DNA of 64,000 nucleotides from Cecembia calidifontis (GTDB lineage: Bacteria > Bacteroidota > Bacteroidia > Cytophagales > Cyclobacteriaceae). Location: contig NZ_SGXG01000001.1 of assembly GCF_004216715.1 (NCBI RefSeq), forward strand, positions 2,113,001 through 2,177,000, in the 5' to 3' direction. The notes under the pieces are model-generated. The model saw nothing but the letters and a program-made list of their open reading frames with translations, had not been told where the DNA came from and did not search any database. Below are positions 52,395-60,390 of the stretch, piece by piece. Made by a program: the position numbers and the translations under genes. Positions within the stretch are counted from its first letter, which is position 1. Every line of letters begins with the position of its first letter.

Positions 52395-53183
52395 ATGGCA
52401 AAGCAAAAATTTTCTTCAAGCAACAGTGATCTGACCGCCGGTCTGGTGATATTGCTGGTGGGCTTAGTCCTGCTCTTAAAAGCCCTTGGTTTCTGGTTTC
52501 CGGTTTGGTTCATTTCATGGCCAATGATTCTTATCGCAATAGGCCTGGTTATTTTGGCAAGGCATAATTTCCAAAATGGGTTTGGGGTATTTATGGTGCT
52601 CTTAGGATCCTTCTTTTTGATAAGGAATCATTTTGATTTTCCCTTTGAGTTGAGGCCTTATTTGGTGCCGATAGGCCTGATCATTTTTGGGCTCTATCTT
52701 ATTCTGAAGAGAAGCAAGGACAACAAACGCTTTAATGAGGAGTTTTTTAAATCCTATCAAAAGATATATAATCCATCTGATCCGACATCCGCTTCGTCAT
52801 CAGAAACAGCTACGGCTTCTTACCAGTTTGGAGGTGACAGTTCGGATGTCGTCAATGCCCAGGCATTGTTCACAGGCATTCAGAGAAGGATTTTCTCAAA
52901 AAACTTCAAAGGCGGGAAGACCTCCGCGATTTTTGGAGGTACGGAGCTGGATTTCAGTCAGGCGGATATTGATGGACAGGCGATCTTACAGGTTGAAATT
53001 GCTTTCGGGGGAGTGAAACTGGTCGTGCCTCCGCATTGGGATGTGCAGGTCAATATGGGGACCATTTTTGCAGCAGGAGTAGAGGATAAAAGGATTTACA
53101 ATCCTTCGGCTACCGATTCCAATAAGGTTTTGAAAATTCATGGATCTATGATCTTTGGTGGGCTTGAAATCAAATCATTTTAA
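52395..53183 (+). CDS. LiaF-like membrane protein (DUF5668/cell-wall stress type)
   Basis: A 262-residue membrane protein. About four closely spaced N-terminal transmembrane helices (residues 15-100, with AGLVILLVGLVLLLKALGF and WPMILIAIGLVILA), then a soluble beta-rich C-terminal domain with GGKTSAIFGGTELDFSQA and a closing KIHGSMIFGGLEIKSF typical of the LiaF/DUF2154 domain. LiaF-type proteins restrain a histidine kinase that senses cell-wall stress; here LytS- and LytTR-type genes follow directly (2-bp gap), fitting that role. The native promoter appears displaced by an IS1634 insertion 16 bp upstream of the ATG. Confidence 0.85.
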   Translation: MAKQKFSSSNSDLTAGLVILLVGLVLLLKALGFWFPVWFISWPMILIAIGLVILARHNFQNGFGVFMVLLGSFFLIRNHFDFPFELRPYLVPIGLIIFGLYLILKRSKDNKRFNEEFFKSYQKIYNPSDPTSASSSETATASYQFGGDSSDVVNAQALFTGIQRRIFSKNFKGGKTSAIFGGTELDFSQADIDGQAILQVEIAFGGVKLVVPPHWDVQVNMGTIFAAGVEDKRIYNPSATDSNKVLKIHGSMIFGGLEIKSF

Positions 53184-53185
53184 AG

Positions 53186-54223
53186 GTGAACCTTTTCCTC
53201 TCAGTTATTGAGCAGCATATCCTGAAAGCTATGGCCATTATCCTTACCTGGATATTGGCCACGGCTATTATTATCAATTGGTATGGGCTGGATATCCAAT
53301 TGTCCATATTAGAATCCGGGATTCAAACTTTATGGATATGCCTGGGTTTCCTGATGCTTGGCAATATATTTTCTTATTATACGCCAAGGAGAGGACAGTT
53401 TTGGATTGTGATTGCAGTACCCTTTGTAATGGCAGCCTTTTTCTCTTGGTTTTCCTTTTTTCTTTTGGTCCAAATGATCAAAGTAAGTCAGGAATATGCT
53501 GCTTTCCTCAGCAGCACGGGTATTATAAAAGGCTTCTACTTTTTTTTAATGTTCCAGTTTTGGGCGGTTTTGCTGGTGTTTGCGGGAAAGTTGGAAGACC
53601 AAAGAAAAATCCGGGAAATGGAAGCTAATTCCCTACAATTGGCCAAGGAGGCGGAGATGTATTATTTGCGCCAACAACTACAGCCACATTTTTTGTTCAA
53701 TAGCCTTAACTCCATCAATGCATTGATTGTCTCAAAACCGGAGGAGGCAAGGGAAATGGTGCTTAATCTGGCGGAATTTTTAAGGGGATCGATCAGGAAA
53801 GATGGGAACAAATGGATCAGTGTTTTGGAAGAAATTGAACAGCTCGAGCTTTTTTTGAGCATAGAAAAAGTCAGGTTTGGTGACAGATTGACCGTAGCAA
53901 TGAACTTGGACAAAGAAGTCGAAGGACTTAAAATCCCACAGTTGATGGTTCAGCCGCTTTTAGAGAACGCCATCAAGCACGGGCTTTATGGCACCAGAGA
54001 CGAGGTAAGGATTCATTTGGAAATAAAAAATGAAGGTGGATACCTTTTGGTCCGCTTATCCAATCCATTTGATCCCAAAGCAGGTCAGCCTAAAGGGAGC
54101 GGTTTCGGATTAGAAGCAGTCCAAAGGAGGCTGTACCTGATGTTTGGCCGGAATGATTTAATCCAAATTTTAAAACAGGACAAAGACTTTATTGTAATTT
54201 TGAGAATACCCCAGCCCCTATGA
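53186..54223 (+). CDS. LytS/YehU family sensor histidine kinase
   Basis: A 345-residue membrane kinase of the LytS/YehU type. About four transmembrane helices (residues 15-130) precede a short coiled coil and the His_kinase domain: phosphorylated His in LQPHFLFNSLNSINALI near 168, N-box QPLLENAIKHGLYG near 253. It uses a GTG start at 53186, 2 bp after the LiaF-like stop; an ATG 15 codons later is an alternative. The next gene overlaps it by 4 bp (ATGA), so all three are translationally coupled. Confidence 0.92.
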   Translation: MNLFLSVIEQHILKAMAIILTWILATAIIINWYGLDIQLSILESGIQTLWICLGFLMLGNIFSYYTPRRGQFWIVIAVPFVMAAFFSWFSFFLLVQMIKVSQEYAAFLSSTGIIKGFYFFLMFQFWAVLLVFAGKLEDQRKIREMEANSLQLAKEAEMYYLRQQLQPHFLFNSLNSINALIVSKPEEAREMVLNLAEFLRGSIRKDGNKWISVLEEIEQLELFLSIEKVRFGDRLTVAMNLDKEVEGLKIPQLMVQPLLENAIKHGLYGTRDEVRIHLEIKNEGGYLLVRLSNPFDPKAGQPKGSGFGLEAVQRRLYLMFGRNDLIQILKQDKDFIVILRIPQPL

Positions 54224-54939
54224 CAAAAGCAGTAATCATTGACGATGAGCCTTTGGCCGTTGAATTGATCAAAGAATACCTGAAGGACTATCCGGATATT
54301 GAAGTAGCACAGATTGCCCATGATGGCTTTGATGGTGTCAAAGCCATACAGCATTCACAACCGGATTTGGTGTTTTTGGATGTGGAAATGCCCAAAATCA
54401 ACGGTTTTGAGATGTTGGAGCTTCTTGAAAACCCTCCCGCCATCATATTTACTACTGCTTATGACCATTATGCGGTCAAAGCATTTGATGCCATGGCAGT
54501 TGATTACCTGCTTAAACCTTTTTCCAAGAAAAGGTTTGCCCAGGCCATGCAGAGGTTTAGGGATGGCAAAAGAAGCGCATCCGAACAGCAGAAAGAAACA
54601 GGAAATGGTCCTGTGAGCAGAATAGTTTTGAAAGTGAGGAATGAAATCAAAATCATACCCATTGAAGATGTCCATTTTTTAGAAGCGAATGACGACTATG
54701 TGAATATCCATACCCAAGAGGGGAAATATCTCAAAAACAGGACTTTGAGCCACTTTGAAAAAACGCTTGATGCGTCTCAGTTTATAAGGGTACACCGTTC
54801 GTATATGGTCAACCTTGCAGAGATTTCCAGGCTTGAGCCCTATGAAAAAGATTCCTTCCGCATCCGTCTCAGATCGGGAGAAGACATTCCCATCAGCAAG
54901 ACCGGATTGCCCAAACTCAAAAAAGCACTGGGCTTATAA
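54220..54939 (+). CDS. LytTR family response regulator
   Basis: A 239-residue regulator with a receiver domain (IIDDEPLAVELI; phosphoacceptor Asp in DLVFLDVEMPKINGFEML near 52; Lys in DYLLKPFSKKRF near 102) and a LytTR DNA-binding domain (IEDVHFLEANDDYVNIHT and FIRVHRSYMVNLAEI). LytTR targets often concern envelope or autolysis genes. The start overlaps the stop of the LytS-type kinase (ATGA). Last gene of the three-gene operon; a strong terminator follows. Confidence 0.96.
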   Translation: MTKAVIIDDEPLAVELIKEYLKDYPDIEVAQIAHDGFDGVKAIQHSQPDLVFLDVEMPKINGFEMLELLENPPAIIFTTAYDHYAVKAFDAMAVDYLLKPFSKKRFAQAMQRFRDGKRSASEQQKETGNGPVSRIVLKVRNEIKIIPIEDVHFLEANDDYVNIHTQEGKYLKNRTLSHFEKTLDASQFIRVHRSYMVNLAEISRLEPYEKDSFRIRLRSGEDIPISKTGLPKLKKALGL

Positions 54940-54944
54940 AGATG

Positions 54945-54974
54945 AAAAGCCCTGTAGGAACAGGGCTTTTTTTA
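54945..54974. terminator. Intrinsic terminator shared by the LytTR operon and DUF2795
   Basis: AAAAGCCCTGT / ACAGGGCTTTT stem with a 4-base loop and T tract, just after the LytTR stop and touching the convergent DUF2795 stop at 54972. Confidence 0.9.
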
Positions 54975-55193
54975 ATATTCATCTTCATTGAAGAAGAAGT
55001 CATCTTTGGTCGGATAGTCAGGCCAAATCTCTTCGATATTCTCGTAAGGCTCGCCGTCATCCTCTAGTTCCTGGAGGTTTTCAACAACTTCCAAAGGAGC
55101 ACCTGAACGAATCGCGTAATCAATCAACTCGTCTTTGGTCGCAGGCCAAGGCGCATCTTCCAGATAAGATGCAAGTTCTAGTGTCCAATACAT
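54972..55193 (-). CDS. DUF2795 domain-containing protein
   Basis: A 73-residue acidic protein: MYWTLELASYLEDAPWPATK, then DELIDYAIRSGAPLEVVENL, and the acidic PDYPTKDDFFFNEDEY tail. It matches the short DUF2795 family, small helical proteins with no known function. The length is usual for the family in this phylum. Convergent with the LytTR gene across a shared terminator; 72 bp downstream of DUF349 in the same direction and perhaps co-transcribed. Confidence 0.9.
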   Translation of the reverse strand: MYWTLELASYLEDAPWPATKDELIDYAIRSGAPLEVVENLQELEDDGEPYENIEEIWPDYPTKDDFFFNEDEY

Positions 55194-55265
55194 AATTTTC
55201 AGAGTTTATGTTTTGCCTTAACGGCATGTAAAAATAGAAATTGTTTTAAATTTTCAACTGTTGGT

Positions 55266-56516
55266 TTAATATTTATTTGTAAGTTCCTTAAGTATGAAAT
55301 TCTTGACATCGATCTTCCTCTTAAAGGCGCTTATTTTCCTTCTGAGCATGATTTCGAATTCCTCTTCATTGGTCCTGAAATTGTCCGCATTTTCCTTTAC
55401 TGTAGCGAGTTCATTTTCATCCCTGTAGATCAGGTCCTTGAGAATGGACGCCTTGATTTTTTTCTTTTCAGCAGGATCTTTTTTATCAAAGTCCTGGTAC
55501 TTGCTCTGGGCCAGTTTATCCAGGAAAAGTTTTTCAAAAACCACCTCTGAGAAGAAAGTGAAAGAACGCATGACAAGATTGGCTTCACGGGGTTTCCTTT
55601 GGGGAAGTTTTTTCCAATCCGCCTGTAACCTCTTGGCAGACGAAATCACCTCAGGATTTGTTTCAGCTTTCGCCAATTTTTTCATTTCCTCAGTCATACT
55701 TTCCATTTTTTTCATCAGTTCCCATGGCTTCATCTGTGGTTCAGATTGCATGGTCCTTCTGAATCTACTGAAGATCCTGTTGTTCAGTTTGGAAAATTCA
55801 TCCCATAGAGGCTGTCTCCTTTCGGCGGGTACTTTGCCCGCAGCCTTCCATTCTTTCTGGATTCTCTTGGAAATTTCGAAAGCTTTTTTTGCATCGGGAT
55901 TGTCAAATGCTTCTCTAGCTTGTCTGACCAAATCCTCATATACTTTGATGTTTTCTTCAGCCTGAAGGGCTAAGCCTTCAAAATAGTGCTTCCTGTTTTC
56001 AAAAAAGGTGTCTACAGCAGCATTGAACTGGGTTTCAATTTCCTCTTCAAATTCCTTTTCGACCGGACCCGTTTTGATCCAGCGCATTTTAATGTTTTTG
56101 AGTTCTTCTGCTGTATTTTTCCAGTCCGTGCTGTTTTTAAGCGCTTCGGCCTCCAAAATAAGCCCCTTTTTGATTTCCAGGTTTCTGGCCCTGTTTTTCT
56201 GAATAATATCTTCAAGAAATGCCTGTTGCTTTTCCAGGTCTTCTATAAGGGGTACAAAATCCCCTAAAGCATCATATTCCAAAAGAGAGTCTTTGAGATG
56301 AATGAGTTTCATCAAAAAGGAACCTTTGTTTTGATTTTCCTCAATGTCCTTTTTGAGCGCTTCGATCTTTTCTTTTAAAGACTCAAACCTGTCTTCAAAA
56401 TACTTAATAGTAGAAGCTTCATCTTCTTTAACTTCGCCAATCACCCTGTCCGGCTGATTCAAAAATCCCCTGAGATAAACCTTGTTATCTTTAATGTACC
56501 CGTATGGATGCTCCAT
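55266..56516 (-). CDS. DUF349 domain-containing protein
   Basis: A 416-residue highly charged, helical protein built from DUF349 repeats of about 70-75 residues, with recurring W-K-x-x-G / EFEEEIETQFNAAVDTFFENR-like blocks (for instance KEWKAAGKVPAERRQPLWDE near 230). Coiled coil is expected over most of its length. Cytoplasmic function is unknown; homologues in Bacteroidota are widespread. Monocistronic or with DUF2795 downstream, divergent from ettA. Confidence 0.92.
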   Translation of the reverse strand: MEHPYGYIKDNKVYLRGFLNQPDRVIGEVKEDEASTIKYFEDRFESLKEKIEALKKDIEENQNKGSFLMKLIHLKDSLLEYDALGDFVPLIEDLEKQQAFLEDIIQKNRARNLEIKKGLILEAEALKNSTDWKNTAEELKNIKMRWIKTGPVEKEFEEEIETQFNAAVDTFFENRKHYFEGLALQAEENIKVYEDLVRQAREAFDNPDAKKAFEISKRIQKEWKAAGKVPAERRQPLWDEFSKLNNRIFSRFRRTMQSEPQMKPWELMKKMESMTEEMKKLAKAETNPEVISSAKRLQADWKKLPQRKPREANLVMRSFTFFSEVVFEKLFLDKLAQSKYQDFDKKDPAEKKKIKASILKDLIYRDENELATVKENADNFRTNEEEFEIMLRRKISAFKRKIDVKNFILKELTNKY

Positions 56517-56650
56517 TTCGATTTAATAGGTTGCGTGGTAGTCCTGTTTATTTTTTTGCAAATTAATTAATTCAAAAGCATTTATCCTAAGAAAGCCCTT
56601 TTTTTGCCATCTTTGTCACCATAGTTAAAAAAATCCTATCAAATCCACTT

Positions 56651-58330
56651 ATGAGCAACGAAAAAATCATATTTTCTATGGCAGGGGTATCAAAAATCTA
56701 CCCTCCACAGAAAAAAGTTTTAAAAGATATTTACCTCTCATTTTTCTACGGCGCCAAAATCGGTGTTTTGGGTCTTAACGGTTCGGGAAAATCTTCTCTT
56801 TTGAGGATCATAGCCGGAAAAGATAAAGACTTCATCGGCGAAGTGGTCTGGTCACCGGGATACTCAGTGGGCATGTTGGAACAGGAACCCCAATTGGATC
56901 CATCCAAAACTGTAAAGGAAGTCGTGGAAGAGGCTGTTGCCGGCACTATGGCTTTACTTAAGGAATTCGAAGAAATCAACGAGAAATTCATGGATCCTGC
57001 TATCATGGAAGATCCGGATGCCATGGACAAACTGATCCAAAAACAGGGTGAAGTTCAGGAAAAACTGGATGCTGCCAATGCCTGGGAATTGGATACCATG
57101 CTGGAAAGGGCCATGGATGCCCTTAGGCTTCCTCCGAGTGAGGCAATCGTCGGTAACCTGTCCGGAGGGGAAAAAAGAAGGGTGGCACTATGCAGGCTTT
57201 TGTTGCAAGAACCGGATGTGTTGTTGTTGGACGAACCTACCAACCACCTGGATGCGGAGTCTGTCTTGTGGCTGGAGCAGCATTTGCAGCAATATAAAGG
57301 AACGGTGATTGCCGTGACCCACGACCGTTATTTCTTGGACAATGTTGCTGGTTGGATTTTGGAACTGGACAGGGGAGAGGGCATTCCATGGAAAGGAAAT
57401 TACTCCTCTTGGTTGGAACAAAAGCAGGAAAGGTTAAAACAGGAGGAAAAGACAGAATCCAAACGCCAAAAAACCCTGGAGAGGGAGTTGGAGTGGATCC
57501 GAATGGCACCAAAAGCAAGACAGGCCAAAGGGAAAGCCCGTCTTTCTGCTTATGACAAATTAGTCTCTGAAGAGTCCAAGGAAAAAGAAGCCAAGCTGGA
57601 GCTTTACATTCCTCCAGGGCCAAGGTTGGGTGCAAAAGTGATCGAGGCGAATGGCGTGTCCAAAGCTTATGGTGACAAATTGCTTTTTGAAAATCTTTCC
57701 TTTAGCCTTCCTCAAGGTGGTATTGTGGGGATTATTGGTCCAAATGGTGCGGGAAAATCTACCCTCTTCAAATTGATTACAGGACAGGAAAAGCCCGATG
57801 CGGGTCATTTTGAAATAGGAGAGACTGTGAAACTGGCCTATGTAGATCAGGAGCATGACAACCTGGATCCCAATAAGACAGTCTATCAGGCTATCTCTGA
57901 AGGAAATGAATTGATCAAACTGGGCAATAAAGAAGTCAATGCAAGGGCCTATGTGAGCAAATTCAATTTTGTGGGCTCCGATCAGGAGAAAAAGCTCGGC
58001 GTGCTGTCGGGTGGGGAGCGCAACAGGGTACATTTGGCCATGACGCTGAAAGAAGGAGGCAACTTGTTGCTATTGGACGAACCTACCAATGACCTGGATG
58101 TGAACACCCTAAGGGCTTTGGAAGAGGCCTTGGAAAACTTTGGCGGCTGCGCAGTAATCATTTCCCACGACCGTTGGTTCCTGGATAGGATCTGTACGCA
58201 TATCCTGGCTTTTGAAGGAGATTCCCAAGTATATTGGTTTGAAGGCAACTTCTCCGATTACGAGGAAAACAAGAAAAAGCGCTTGGGTGATGTTACTCCA
58301 AAGAGGATTAAGTATAAGAAGCTTAGGTAG
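56651..58330 (+). CDS. ettA: ABC-F protein, energy-dependent translational throttle EttA
   Basis: Cytoplasmic ABC-F ATPase that binds the ribosomal E site and gates translation with ATP level. 559 residues, two ABC domains: first Walker A GLNGSGKSSLL near 41, signature LSGGEKRRVAL near 170, Walker B LLLDEPTNHLD near 192; a charged linker of about 60 residues; second Walker A GPNGAGKSTLF near 363, signature LSGGERNRVHLA near 454, Walker B LLLDEPTNDLD near 478. The arm characteristic of EttA is present between the domains of NBD1. An IS4 element lies between this gene and the terminator at 59857. Confidence 0.97.
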   Translation: MSNEKIIFSMAGVSKIYPPQKKVLKDIYLSFFYGAKIGVLGLNGSGKSSLLRIIAGKDKDFIGEVVWSPGYSVGMLEQEPQLDPSKTVKEVVEEAVAGTMALLKEFEEINEKFMDPAIMEDPDAMDKLIQKQGEVQEKLDAANAWELDTMLERAMDALRLPPSEAIVGNLSGGEKRRVALCRLLLQEPDVLLLDEPTNHLDAESVLWLEQHLQQYKGTVIAVTHDRYFLDNVAGWILELDRGEGIPWKGNYSSWLEQKQERLKQEEKTESKRQKTLERELEWIRMAPKARQAKGKARLSAYDKLVSEESKEKEAKLELYIPPGPRLGAKVIEANGVSKAYGDKLLFENLSFSLPQGGIVGIIGPNGAGKSTLFKLITGQEKPDAGHFEIGETVKLAYVDQEHDNLDPNKTVYQAISEGNELIKLGNKEVNARAYVSKFNFVGSDQEKKLGVLSGGERNRVHLAMTLKEGGNLLLLDEPTNDLDVNTLRALEEALENFGGCAVIISHDRWFLDRICTHILAFEGDSQVYWFEGNFSDYEENKKKRLGDVTPKRIKYKKLR

Positions 58331-58371
58331 AAGCGAGAAATTAGAAGCGAGATACGAGAAGCTGGACTTGA

Positions 58372-58413
58372 GAATCAAGAATCAAGAATCAAGAATCAAG
58401 AATCAAGAAATAA
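58372..58413. repeat. Heptad tandem repeat after ettA
   Basis: Five perfect GAATCAA copies and one degenerate copy (complement: TCTTGAT phase). They overlap the IS4 target duplication and share the heptad seen beside tsf at 39151-39185. Confidence 0.85.
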
Positions 58414-58417
58414 GATT

Positions 58418-59810
58418 TAATGCCGTTTAGTTAGTGGTTAATTAACTGAAATTCATTATATTAGAGGTATAAAATAAGGCTTCCGAAAGCAGGGAGTGCT
58501 GGAAGCCTTAAAACTTTAATTGTAAATGAATTCAAGTTAAAACTAAGTTATGAAAAATTTATCATCGAAAGTAGGACTTCGGTGAAAGATTTTCTTCGTG
58601 ACCGTTTCTTTTCCTTTGAAGTTCTTGTGCTTTTTATTTTGTCAAAGAGCAACAAAGGACTTAATATCTGCCTTGAAGAGTTTTTTGGGGAATCTTCCTT
58701 ATCGCCCACTAAAAGTGCATTTACCCAGGCCAGGAAAAAACTGTGCTATACAGTTTTTAAAAAGCTTAACGGTTTGATCTGCAGTCTTTTTTACCAACAT
58801 GCAAAGTTCAAGAAATGGAAGGGGCATAGGGTGCTTTCTGTTGATGGTTCAACACTTGAACTCCCGGATCATCCCTCCATGTCAGAGAAGTTCAGCTATC
58901 ATGGTTTTGGGCCCAATGCGGATGCGGGACATTACATGAGCAGGATATCTTACCTGTATGATGTTTACAACGGCCTTGTACTGGATGCCGGTATGGAAAG
59001 CTACACCACTTCGGAAGCCACCCTATGTCATGCCCATCTTGGACATATTAAAGAAGGGGATCTTCTTGTGTGCGACAGGTATTATGCATCACTGAGACTT
59101 TTTTTCGAATTGAAAGGAAAAGGGGCCGACTTTCTTTTCAGGATGAAAGACAATTGGTGGAAATGTGTCGAAGATTTTTCCCGAAGTAGTTCCTCTGATG
59201 CGGAATATACATTAATACTCCCTCCAAAATACAGATGGCTGCTTGAAAAGTATCCCTCGTTATCCCAAACCATGACCGTAAGACTGATCAAGAAAAAGAA
59301 TAAGAAGGGTAAGATTTCAATATATGCGACTTCGCTGTTGGACAGGAAAAAATATACAGCCTCCTCTCTAATAAACCTGTACAAACAGAGATGGGGAATA
59401 GAAGAAGCATATAAACTGATCAAATCAAGACTTGAAGTATCTGATTTTTCCGGCAAAACAGCATGGGCGGTCCAGCAGGACTTCTATGCTAAGACCCTGA
59501 TCATATCACTCTGCAATATTCTTTGCTATGATGTGGAGCCAAAAACCAAAACAGGACGGACATCAAAGTCAGCAAGGACCTTGATAATCAATAAAACTTA
59601 TGCATTGTCAAAAACAAAATCCCTGATTCTTAAAATCAGAGATTTAATTGGTGAATTGGAGCAGATTATCCAGAAATATGTAAAGAAAATCGCTTCCAAA
59701 ATAGAATATTCAAGAAGAAACCAGGTATTCAAGCGGAAATTCAGAGCTAAACTGAAATACTCAATGAATTACAAATCTATTTAATCACATTCCTTAACTT
59801 AACGGCATTA
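58418..59810 (+). mobile_element. IS4-family element downstream of ettA
   Basis: 1393 bp, ends TAATGCCGTT / AACGGCATTA (imperfect inverted repeats of about 16 bp), flanked by an exact 10-bp duplication AAATAAGATT at 58408-58417 and 59811-59820, as expected for IS4. One transposase gene. A hairpin (58476-58509, AAGGCTTCC/GGAAGCCTT) lies in its leader. Confidence 0.94.
58582..59784 (+). CDS. IS4 family transposase
   Basis: A 400-residue DDE transposase of the DDE_Tnp_1 type: Asp in VLSVDGSTLELPDH near 90, Asp in LLVCDRYYASLRLF near 158, and the Y-x2-R-x3-E-x6-K signature in YKQRWGIEEAYKLIKSRL near 268. It shares no close similarity with the IS4 transposase at 35842. The first usable start in frame is a GTG at 58582. 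An ATG at 58550 opens a different frame and ends after 11 codons, so either GTG is used or the true N-terminus arises by frameshift; intact otherwise. Confidence 0.93.
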   Translation: MKDFLRDRFFSFEVLVLFILSKSNKGLNICLEEFFGESSLSPTKSAFTQARKKLCYTVFKKLNGLICSLFYQHAKFKKWKGHRVLSVDGSTLELPDHPSMSEKFSYHGFGPNADAGHYMSRISYLYDVYNGLVLDAGMESYTTSEATLCHAHLGHIKEGDLLVCDRYYASLRLFFELKGKGADFLFRMKDNWWKCVEDFSRSSSSDAEYTLILPPKYRWLLEKYPSLSQTMTVRLIKKKNKKGKISIYATSLLDRKKYTASSLINLYKQRWGIEEAYKLIKSRLEVSDFSGKTAWAVQQDFYAKTLIISLCNILCYDVEPKTKTGRTSKSARTLIINKTYALSKTKSLILKIRDLIGELEQIIQKYVKKIASKIEYSRRNQVFKRKFRAKLKYSMNYKSI

Positions 59811-59856
59811 AAATAAGATTATAGACTTGATTTGGATTTCCAAAATTGTAATTGAG

Positions 59857-59894
59857 AAAACGGCCCGGGTTTTTGACCCGGGCCGTTTTTTTTT
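59857..59894 (+). terminator. Strong terminator, probably of ettA originally
   Basis: AAAACGGCCCGGGT / ACCCGGGCCGTTTT, 14-bp arms with a 5-base loop and T tract. It lies outside the IS, which suggests it served ettA before the insertion. Confidence 0.9.
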
Positions 59895-59930
59895 GCTCAA
59901 AATCCATTACCTATTATTTTAAAAATAAAA

Positions 59931-60176
59931 ATGAATGCTTATTTTTATAAAAAGATTCAAATGTCCAGGAGATTTTGGTTTCATCTGGTTTTGCTGTCCG
60001 CTTCAGTGATAATTGGTGCTTTGTCATTGCTTGAAATTTCCAAAGAGGTTTTTTTTGAATTTCAGGCGCTTCATTTGACATTACTGGGGATGATACTCTT
60101 AGTAATTTCCATTGTAGGACAGGGGCTTCAGGAATTTATGAAAATCAGAAAATCAAAACAGACACAAGAGAATTAG
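59931..60176 (+). CDS. Small membrane protein, two transmembrane helices
   Basis: An 81-residue protein not recognised. Two hydrophobic segments (about 14-36, FWFHLVLLSASVIIGALSLL, and 46-66, ALHLTLLGMILLVISIVG) with a polar turn, and a basic/polar C-terminus KIRKSKQTQEN. Start at 59931, or at an ATG 10 codons further in (MSRRFWFH). It is followed after 31 bp by another small membrane-protein gene on the same strand; the two may be co-transcribed. Confidence 0.55.
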   Translation: MNAYFYKKIQMSRRFWFHLVLLSASVIIGALSLLEISKEVFFEFQALHLTLLGMILLVISIVGQGLQEFMKIRKSKQTQEN

Positions 60177-60207
60177 GACAGAATTATCATTTAATAGACT
60201 CGTGTTT

Positions 60208-60381
60208 ATGGAAAAACTGCACAATTTTTTCTTCTTTATCCTTCTTCCCTTAATAATTCTCAACCAATTTATTTTCCAGGTGGTCTATCTACCTTCTTGG
60301 ATATCAGGTTTGGTGCTATTGCTAGGGGCAGTGCTGTTTTTTGTCCGCGCTATGAAAATGAAGAAAAAGGCTGAAAAGTAA
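60208..60381 (+). CDS. Small membrane protein, two transmembrane helices
   Basis: A 57-residue protein, MEKLHNFFFFILLPLIILNQ... ending FFVRAMKMKKKAEK: two hydrophobic helices (about 6-26 and 32-47) then a basic tail placing the C-terminus in the cytoplasm. Unrecognised, but the composition and ordered topology support translation. Its end overlaps the terminator of the ebo genes, to which it is convergent. Confidence 0.5.
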   Translation: MEKLHNFFFFILLPLIILNQFIFQVVYLPSWISGLVLLLGAVLFFVRAMKMKKKAEK

Positions 60382-60389
60382 TTCAGCCT
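60364..60389 (-). terminator. Intrinsic terminator of the ebo cluster
   Basis: On the minus strand an AGGCTGAA / TTCAGCCT stem with a 6-base loop is followed by TTTTTCTT. It begins 2 bp after the eboF stop codon and so marks the operon end. Confidence 0.75.
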
Positions 60390-60390
60390 A

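Noticed and set aside
35842..59784. Composite transposon bounded by the two IS4 elements
   Set aside because: The two transposases are unrelated in sequence, ends differ, and core genes such as rpsB and recA lie between.
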